From contig PKUJ01000039.1 of the NCBI GenBank assembly GCA_002869565.1, positions 1 to 40,140 of the forward strand: DNA of 40,140 nucleotides. The letters run 5' to 3'. This DNA is from Arcobacter sp. (GTDB lineage Bacteria; Campylobacterota; Campylobacteria; Campylobacterales; Arcobacteraceae). The notes beneath the pieces were generated by a model. The model was not told the DNA's origin and ran no database searches. It saw only the letters and a program-made list of their open reading frames with translations. Every line of letters starts with the position of its first letter. Position 1 is the stretch's first letter. Below are positions 35,596 to 40,140 of this stretch, piece by piece. Position numbers and translations under genes: made by a program.

Positions 35596-36284
35596 TATTC
35601 AGCCTTTTTTTTGATTACATCAATTCCATTTTCAATATAAAAAGTTCTTAGTGCTTCGTATATCTCTCCATTTTTTCTATTTTTGCCTTTCCATTTACCT
35701 TCAGACATAAAGTCCATGGTTACTAGGAATTGTTTAGCAGGAATATACCCTGGTACTACAAGTACAGCCTTTCCATTGTCATCTGTAAAAATAATAGTTG
35801 GAGTAGATTCAATACCGTAAACTACAATCATAGTTTTAGTATCTACATCCATTAGTTCACCTTCATGATATTGCTTATGTCTTAGGTTTTCATGAGCTCT
35901 TAAATAGTAAGAAGAGAACTCCTCTTTTAATCTTTTTTGTAAATCAGCTGAATCTTTAATATCAGCCTTTAATCTATCAGAATAGGGATCAGTATTAGTT
36001 CCAAATACAATTATCATCTGTTTTCCATCAGGAGCAATTTTTGCTACATCTTTAAATACATTTTGAACTACCGAATCATATTTAGTATAAATAGGTGCAT
36101 CTATTTTTTTAACTTCTTCTTTTTTTTCACTAGGAACAGAAGCAACTTTTTCATTTTTAATAATTGTTGGTTTATTTTCAATTACTTTTGCTTTTGATGT
36201 TGTCTTATCTCCACATCCTGTAAAAATAATAGAAGCCGTAATAATTGAAGCTACTGTGATTTTTGATAAAAATTTCTTATTCAT
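35595..36284 (-). CDS. Thioredoxin-fold lipoprotein lacking the CxxC active site
   Basis: The 229-residue protein has a lipoprotein signal with FTGC (Cys24). A linker rich in Lys, Glu and Pro (about 30-70) leads to a thioredoxin-like domain (about 80-205). Where the active site should be it reads FGTNTDPYSDRL, with no cysteine, while the cis-Pro loop ESTPTIIFTD is kept. VPGYIPAKQFLVTMDFMSEG parallels the next gene. It therefore cannot do dithiol chemistry by that site and may be a membrane-anchored partner or scaffold. It is first in the operon, after GGAAAGAA, with a perfect palindrome directly upstream. Confidence 0.8.
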   Translation of the reverse strand: MNKKFLSKITVASIITASIIFTGCGDKTTSKAKVIENKPTIIKNEKVASVPSEKKEEVKKIDAPIYTKYDSVVQNVFKDVAKIAPDGKQMIIVFGTNTDPYSDRLKADIKDSADLQKRLKEEFSSYYLRAHENLRHKQYHEGELMDVDTKTMIVVYGIESTPTIIFTDDNGKAVLVVPGYIPAKQFLVTMDFMSEGKWKGKNRKNGEIYEALRTFYIENGIDVIKKKAE

Positions 36285-36300
36285 TTCTTTCCTTTTGAAT

Positions 36301-36347
36301 TATTTTTAATTAGATTAATATTTTAAATATTAATCTAATTAAAAATA
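36301..36347. repeat. Perfect 23-bp inverted repeat with a one-base centre
   Basis: The arm TATTTTTAATTAGATTAATA plus TTT is mirrored exactly after a single T. The 47 bases sit between the terminator of the cytochrome gene and the start of the lipoprotein gene (17 bases before the ATG). The element could be an operator or form a hairpin in the mRNA leader. Confidence 0.8.
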
Positions 36348-36356
36348 GTATAGAGT

Positions 36357-36385
36357 AAAAAGAGGAACAAGTTGTTCCTCTTTTT
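36357..36385 (-). terminator. Terminator after the multihaem cytochrome gene
   Basis: AAAAAGAGGAACAA, centre G, TTGTTCCTCTTTTT is a perfect stem ending in T-runs on both strands. It separates the cytochrome gene from the lipoprotein-thioredoxin-FccB operon. Confidence 0.8.
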
Positions 36386-36404
36386 ATTCATAAAATAATC
36401 TAAA

Positions 36405-38777
36405 CTACTTAGCAGCTTTATTAATTATTTCATGCATTTTATTGATATGCTCTGTAGCATTCAATTTTTTGTTTGTATTTAGTTTATTCCATAGTTCGTC
36501 ATTTTTCATATTTTGATGACATCCCATACATAAACCAGTTTTTTCCATTCTTTCTCTTTGGTCTTGATCAAGAGGTCTTGATGCAGGCCAGTGAGTACCA
36601 ACAGTTTGAAGTTGTTTACCATCTCTAGTTACAACTTGTGACCAATCGTAATCCATACCTGGAATACCTTTCATTTGAACTGTTTTATTTTTAGGAACAA
36701 ATTCGCCTGTTGCAAGGTTTTGTAGATCCATATATTTGTCTTTACCTTGGGCTTTCATAAATTGTCCATCCTGAATACCATATCCTAATGTTTTAGGATT
36801 AGAGTGACAAGATTCACAAGATCTAGCTTTTCTACCTGATGTATGAGGCTGAACAGGAGACATATCTGTACCCGCTACTAGTGAACCATTAGGTCCATCC
36901 GGAACTTGAGCTTGTTTGTTTAGAACTAATGTTTTACCATCAGGTCCAATTACAGTAAATGTAACTTGACAACCAGGCATGATTGGAGTTACAAGTCCTT
37001 CACCATTGATTCCTAAGATTGGGTCTTCCCATCTTAAGTAAGATCTAGTTTCACTAGCTTTACCAAATAGTTTTTTCCCTTTTGTTCCTAATACAGACTC
37101 AGAAGTTTCACCATTTTTAAAGTTTGTTGAACCAGATGCAATCCAGTCAGTTTTTGATTTACCTGGAGTATAATCAACTTTGATGTGGCAACCATAACAT
37201 TGTGGAGCCCAATCTGAGTGACAAGAATAACACTCTAAGTTATCCATGTGTGCTTGAATTTTACCCATAGCAACGTCAGCATCTTTTGATTTCCATGCAG
37301 CATTGTCAGCTTTGTATCTTAGTAAAGGAACTTCTAAATCTTTTCCTGAAGCTAAGTGAGCGATGGCTTTATTTACACCTTTAACTTTTACAACATTTCC
37401 AAGTGGATTACCTCTTGTAGATAGCAAGTACCCATCTTCTTTATCATATACTGTACCTTGAGTCATGAAGTATGGTAAATCTTGAGCCATTCCTCTTGGA
37501 CCTTCAGGAGTATCGATACCGAATTTTTCACCATAACCAATTGCTAATTCCCATGGATATTTGTCATTTGTACAATGACAATCTGAACACTCAATTTCAA
37601 CTTGTCCTAGTGTAGTACCAAATAATGTACCATCACCATGCATATCAACTGATGTATGACAATCTTGACAAGTCATTCCAGCTTCAAAGTGTAAGTCTTC
37701 TTTTATGTGTTTATATCTTTTACCATGATGTTTAGATTGTGATTTACCACCTTCTTGTAATGGTGAACCATAAGGTTGTTCCATTAAACCAACATAAGAA
37801 ACACCGATTCTTTTTCCTCTATTGTGACAAGAGTTACAAGTTTCTGGGTGAATACCAGAAAATTCCATACCAGATGGTGTTTTAACTTTTGCTTCTCTCG
37901 TACCTTGAATCATGTGAACTAACATATGTCCATGTTCAGATTTATCAATAGTAGGATCGTTACCTTCGTAAATACCTTCATTACCATATGGCATATGACA
38001 TGCTGAACATCCCATACCTCTCCAGTCACCTCTACCTTTTCTACCTCTTACCCCAATATGACACCTTTGACAGTCAGATCTTTGGTAAGTAATAGAAGCC
38101 ATATATCCAATTTCATCAATTGATTTATCTTTGAAATCTTCTGGCCCAGTTGGTGGTAATGGAAGTTGTTTTAACTCAGTTGGAAACTGGTCAGGATATT
38201 TATCGATCATTTTAACCATATAATCTTTATATACTTTTGTTCCCCAAGCTGGAGTTTTACCATCTTCATCTTTTACATCATAGTTTGCAAACTTAGATTT
38301 TTTGGTTGGCTCTGAACCCCATGAATGTAAGTTACCTTGAATCTTACCAGCTTCAGTAGCCATTAAAGATTTCTTAGTATTTGCAACTGTATCTGCGTGA
38401 CAGATACCACAAGTTTTGTCTGCAATCCAAATTGAACCTGGATCTCTAACAAATTCTGATAAACCACCAGCATGAGCTGCAGGTGCACCTTTATGTGCTC
38501 CAGCTACAGTTCCATCTTCTGGATTACCTCCATGACATACTACACAGCCAGCAGTATCTCCAAGACCTTGTCCCATTGCAAGTATTTGTTGCATCATATT
38601 AGATTTTTCATCTCTGATAGACTCAATACCTTTATGACACTTAATACATGAATCGCCACCTTCAACTGCAGCCATTTCAACTTTTCCTTTTGAATGCTCA
38701 ACAGCACCAAAAGAAAGAGTTGAGAGTATAGCAGTGAAAAAAGCAATTTTAGCAATTCTAAACATCGAGCTTTTCAT
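36405..38777 (-). CDS. Periplasmic dodecahaem c-type cytochrome
   Basis: I choose the ATG at 38777, which follows AAGGAGAAGA; an upstream ATG at 38831 adds 18 residues without signal-like character. The 790-residue protein has a signal peptide (about 1-24, ending LSFGA) and twelve CxxCH motifs: CIKCH, CVVCH, CGICH, CQRCH, CSACH, CNSCH, CQDCH, CSDCH, CYSCH, CYGCH, CESCH and CMGCH. I see no CxxCK or long-spaced haem site, so it is not an NrfA or MccA type. A 200-residue region between motifs 10 and 11 has no haem and looks beta-rich (PIMPGCQVTFTVIGPDGK). Position next to FccB and thioredoxin genes suggests sulfur redox chemistry; the substrate is not known. Confidence 0.88.
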   Translation of the reverse strand: MKSSMFRIAKIAFFTAILSTLSFGAVEHSKGKVEMAAVEGGDSCIKCHKGIESIRDEKSNMMQQILAMGQGLGDTAGCVVCHGGNPEDGTVAGAHKGAPAAHAGGLSEFVRDPGSIWIADKTCGICHADTVANTKKSLMATEAGKIQGNLHSWGSEPTKKSKFANYDVKDEDGKTPAWGTKVYKDYMVKMIDKYPDQFPTELKQLPLPPTGPEDFKDKSIDEIGYMASITYQRSDCQRCHIGVRGRKGRGDWRGMGCSACHMPYGNEGIYEGNDPTIDKSEHGHMLVHMIQGTREAKVKTPSGMEFSGIHPETCNSCHNRGKRIGVSYVGLMEQPYGSPLQEGGKSQSKHHGKRYKHIKEDLHFEAGMTCQDCHTSVDMHGDGTLFGTTLGQVEIECSDCHCTNDKYPWELAIGYGEKFGIDTPEGPRGMAQDLPYFMTQGTVYDKEDGYLLSTRGNPLGNVVKVKGVNKAIAHLASGKDLEVPLLRYKADNAAWKSKDADVAMGKIQAHMDNLECYSCHSDWAPQCYGCHIKVDYTPGKSKTDWIASGSTNFKNGETSESVLGTKGKKLFGKASETRSYLRWEDPILGINGEGLVTPIMPGCQVTFTVIGPDGKTLVLNKQAQVPDGPNGSLVAGTDMSPVQPHTSGRKARSCESCHSNPKTLGYGIQDGQFMKAQGKDKYMDLQNLATGEFVPKNKTVQMKGIPGMDYDWSQVVTRDGKQLQTVGTHWPASRPLDQDQRERMEKTGLCMGCHQNMKNDELWNKLNTNKKLNATEHINKMHEIINKAAK

Positions 38778-38977
38778 CTTCTTCTCCTTATATTGTTGGG
38801 AACACACCCAACCATTTATGAATAGTAACAAATAAAAGTGCTTGGAAAGTGCCTAATCTAATTTTTAGAATCTATTTAAATAAATTAAGTTAAATTTAAT
38901 TAAATTAGATTGATTTTGGTCAATTTATATTAATTTTCAATTGGTTAGAATAAAGGGAAAATTAAGAGGAAGTCTCT

Positions 38978-39460
38978 ATGAAAAAGAATTTGTTAATATG
39001 TATATTCCTTATAACATCCGCAATTTGTGAGGACTTTTCTTGGCAAAAAGGTTTAGATTGGCAAGCTGACTTAAATGAAGCAAAACAATTAGCAAAGTAT
39101 CATGATAAGATGATTTTTTTATTTTTAGAGTCTAGAACTTGTTTTTATTGCCCAAAATTAAAAGAACAAATTTTTAATCAACCTGAATTTCAAAAAAAAA
39201 TAAAAGAGAATTTTATTCCTCTTATTTTAGATAATTCTTTAGATGCTGACTCAGATGTTGCAAATACTGGACAATGTCCCCCAAGACTTACAGTATCAAT
39301 GACTCCTGCGATTTATTTTATGGGAGCAAATGAAGAAATGTTATCAAGACGAGGAAAAAAACATATGATAATATATGGTATGTGGAATTTAAAACAGATG
39401 TTAGAGTGGATGGATGATGCAATTAGAAAACATAAAAAGCAAAAAGTAAAAGGAATTTAA
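38978..39460 (+). CDS. Periplasmic thioredoxin-fold protein
   Basis: The 160-residue protein has a signal peptide (about 1-17, ending SAICE). Its thioredoxin-like domain carries ESRTCFYCPKLKEQI (Cys55 and Cys58) and a cis-Pro loop VSMTPAIYFMG. The N-terminal 'DWQADLNEAKQLAKYHDK' preceding the first strand is typical of the thioredoxin_7/SoxW-like group. AGAGGAAG precedes the ATG. It is divergent from the 12-haem cytochrome gene and followed one base later by a monohaem cytochrome gene, pointing to a thiol-to-cytochrome role in the periplasm. Confidence 0.83.
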   Translation: MKKNLLICIFLITSAICEDFSWQKGLDWQADLNEAKQLAKYHDKMIFLFLESRTCFYCPKLKEQIFNQPEFQKKIKENFIPLILDNSLDADSDVANTGQCPPRLTVSMTPAIYFMGANEEMLSRRGKKHMIIYGMWNLKQMLEWMDDAIRKHKKQKVKGI

Positions 39461-39461
39461 T

Positions 39462-39830
39462 ATGAAATTTTTTAATAAAATTAATGTATATTTCCTAGTT
39501 ATCGTAATTTTAAGTTTAAATCTAAATGCTGCTAAAAATAGAGGTGAATATGCTACAAAAAACTTTGAAGGTCAAAATTCTTATCTGAAAAATTGTTCAT
39601 CGTGTCATGGAGAAGGAAGTCGGGGTGGAAATATGGCTTCAATAAGAGAATGGAAAAATATTTTTTCTAATAATGCTATTGAACTATTATACTTTCATGA
39701 AGAAGATGATGAATCAAAAAAATTAAATATTTATATAAAAAGTGATACATTTAAAAAGCAAAGTAAAGAAATGCTAAAATTTTTGCAAGAGTTTGCTTAT
39801 GACTCAGAACATATCCCAACATGTAATTAG
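39462..39830 (+). CDS. Small monohaem cytochrome c
   Basis: The 122-residue protein has a signal peptide (about 1-23, ending LNAAK) and one haem motif, NCSSCHGEGSRGG (Cys45, Cys48, His49). The usual distal Met is not obvious; MASIREW and EMLKFLQEF offer candidates. It starts one base after the thioredoxin gene stop and is surely co-transcribed with it. It would be a periplasmic electron carrier. Confidence 0.82.
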   Translation: MKFFNKINVYFLVIVILSLNLNAAKNRGEYATKNFEGQNSYLKNCSSCHGEGSRGGNMASIREWKNIFSNNAIELLYFHEEDDESKKLNIYIKSDTFKKQSKEMLKFLQEFAYDSEHIPTCN

Positions 39831-39856
39831 GATAATTAAGAAAGGTTAGTTTATTT

Positions 39857-40087
39857 ATGAAAATTCTTTTACTAGAAGACGATGATTTTATTTGTGAACA
39901 GGTCAAGAATTATTTTGAACTAGATAGTCATAAGGTAGATTTTTATAATGATGGTCAAAGTTTATTAGATAATGCAGATTTAAATATATATGATATTTAT
40001 CTACTAGATATTAATACACCAATTAAAAATGGAATAGAGACTGATGTGACTACACTTATTCAGACAAAGAATACAAAGCTATTCTAA
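39857..40087 (+). pseudogene. Response regulator truncated after its phospho-acceptor site
   Basis: The frame gives 76 residues. MKILLLEDDDFICEQVKNYF has the acidic pocket, and YDIYLLDINTPIKNGIE carries the phospho-acceptor Asp51. After GIET the sequence loses the receiver pattern and stops, so the T and K motifs and any output domain are missing. The break coincides with a TGATGTGAC that looks like an insertion-sequence end. It follows the cytochrome gene by about 26 bases and would have been the regulator of this cluster. Confidence 0.7.
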
Positions 40088-40140
40088 GTTAAAATAAAAG
40101 AATAAGTGGAGAAAAAATGAGAAATAGTAAATACACTAAA
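40042..40140 (+). mobile_element. Left end of a probable IS3-type insertion sequence (partial)
   Basis: TGATGTGACTACACTTATTC begins where the response regulator stops making sense. After about 75 bases comes an ATG with a GTGGAGA ribosome site, opening a frame whose first residues look like an IS3-family OrfA. The rest lies outside the window, so terminal repeats cannot be checked. Confidence 0.45.
40117..40140 (+). CDS. Possible IS3-family transposase OrfA, first 8 codons
   Basis: MRNSKYTK follows a good ribosome site. IS3 OrfA proteins often begin with a similar basic stretch followed by EEQI. Only eight codons are visible, so this is suggestive only. Confidence 0.4.

Noticed and set aside
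36405-38777. Octahaem MccA-type sulfite reductase or NrfA
   Set aside because: There are twelve ordinary CxxCH motifs and neither a long-spaced CX15CH nor a CxxCK site.

Overview
The window is strongly AT-rich and densely coded, and reads like a chromosome segment from an Arcobacter-type Campylobacterota. The clues are a histidine kinase with the HQWRQPL H-box common in that group, many Cache-domain sensors, promoters reduced to a TATAAT-like -10 box, and a periplasmic thioredoxin/multiheme cytochrome cluster. This assignment rests on gene character only; there is no rRNA or other marker here.

Layout. (1) 1-6888, minus strand: the start of a class I fumarate hydratase, a double-Cache histidine kinase, and an Mla-type lipid-transport operon (pepD-like peptidase, STAS-MlaE permease, MlaF ATPase, MlaD, auxiliary lipoprotein). 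mlaF carries an in-frame TAA. (2) 7037-11631, plus strand: a flavin-reductase-fold protein, then an accessory-looking stretch. That stretch holds a small HTH protein, 854 bp of repeat-bearing non-coding DNA, a DUF1801 protein, a GNAT acetyltransferase, an unusual nucleotidyltransferase-alpha/beta hydrolase fusion and a membrane protein. (3) 11673-14884, minus: a chemotaxis receptor and a DUF5718 protein. (4) 15148-22157: a CoA-ester operon (minus) with a divergent IclR regulator. It encodes a CitE-like lyase, a two-hotdog mesaconyl-CoA hydratase (with an in-frame TGA), an acyl-CoA synthetase fused to a CitE-like lyase, and another CitE-like lyase. Together they could activate a branched C5 dicarboxylate such as mesaconate, hydrate it, and cleave it to glyoxylate plus propionyl-CoA or to pyruvate plus acetyl-CoA. 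(5) 22205-30302: lipoate ligase (frameshifted near its start) and lipoyl synthase, divergent from a complete pyruvate dehydrogenase operon aceE-aceF-lpd, which needs their lipoyl cofactor. (6) 30343-33463: a membrane protein, a tandem SpoIIAA-like protein and an ABC-F ATPase. (7) 33466-40140: a periplasmic redox region with an FccB-like flavoprotein, three thioredoxin-fold proteins (one without CxxC), a 12-haem cytochrome c, a monohaem cytochrome and a response regulator. The regulator is cut short by what looks like the left end of an IS3-type element.

The points most worth a second look are four broken genes in 40 kb (two clean nonsense codons, one homopolymer frameshift, one probable IS insertion), the CoA-ester operon with its repeated operator-like motif and structured intergenic regions, the nucleotidyltransferase-hydrolase fusion, the repeat cluster downstream of the small HTH gene, a perfect 47-nt palindrome at 36301-36347, and the FccB/thioredoxin/12-haem cytochrome set. 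No tRNA, rRNA or CRISPR array was seen.
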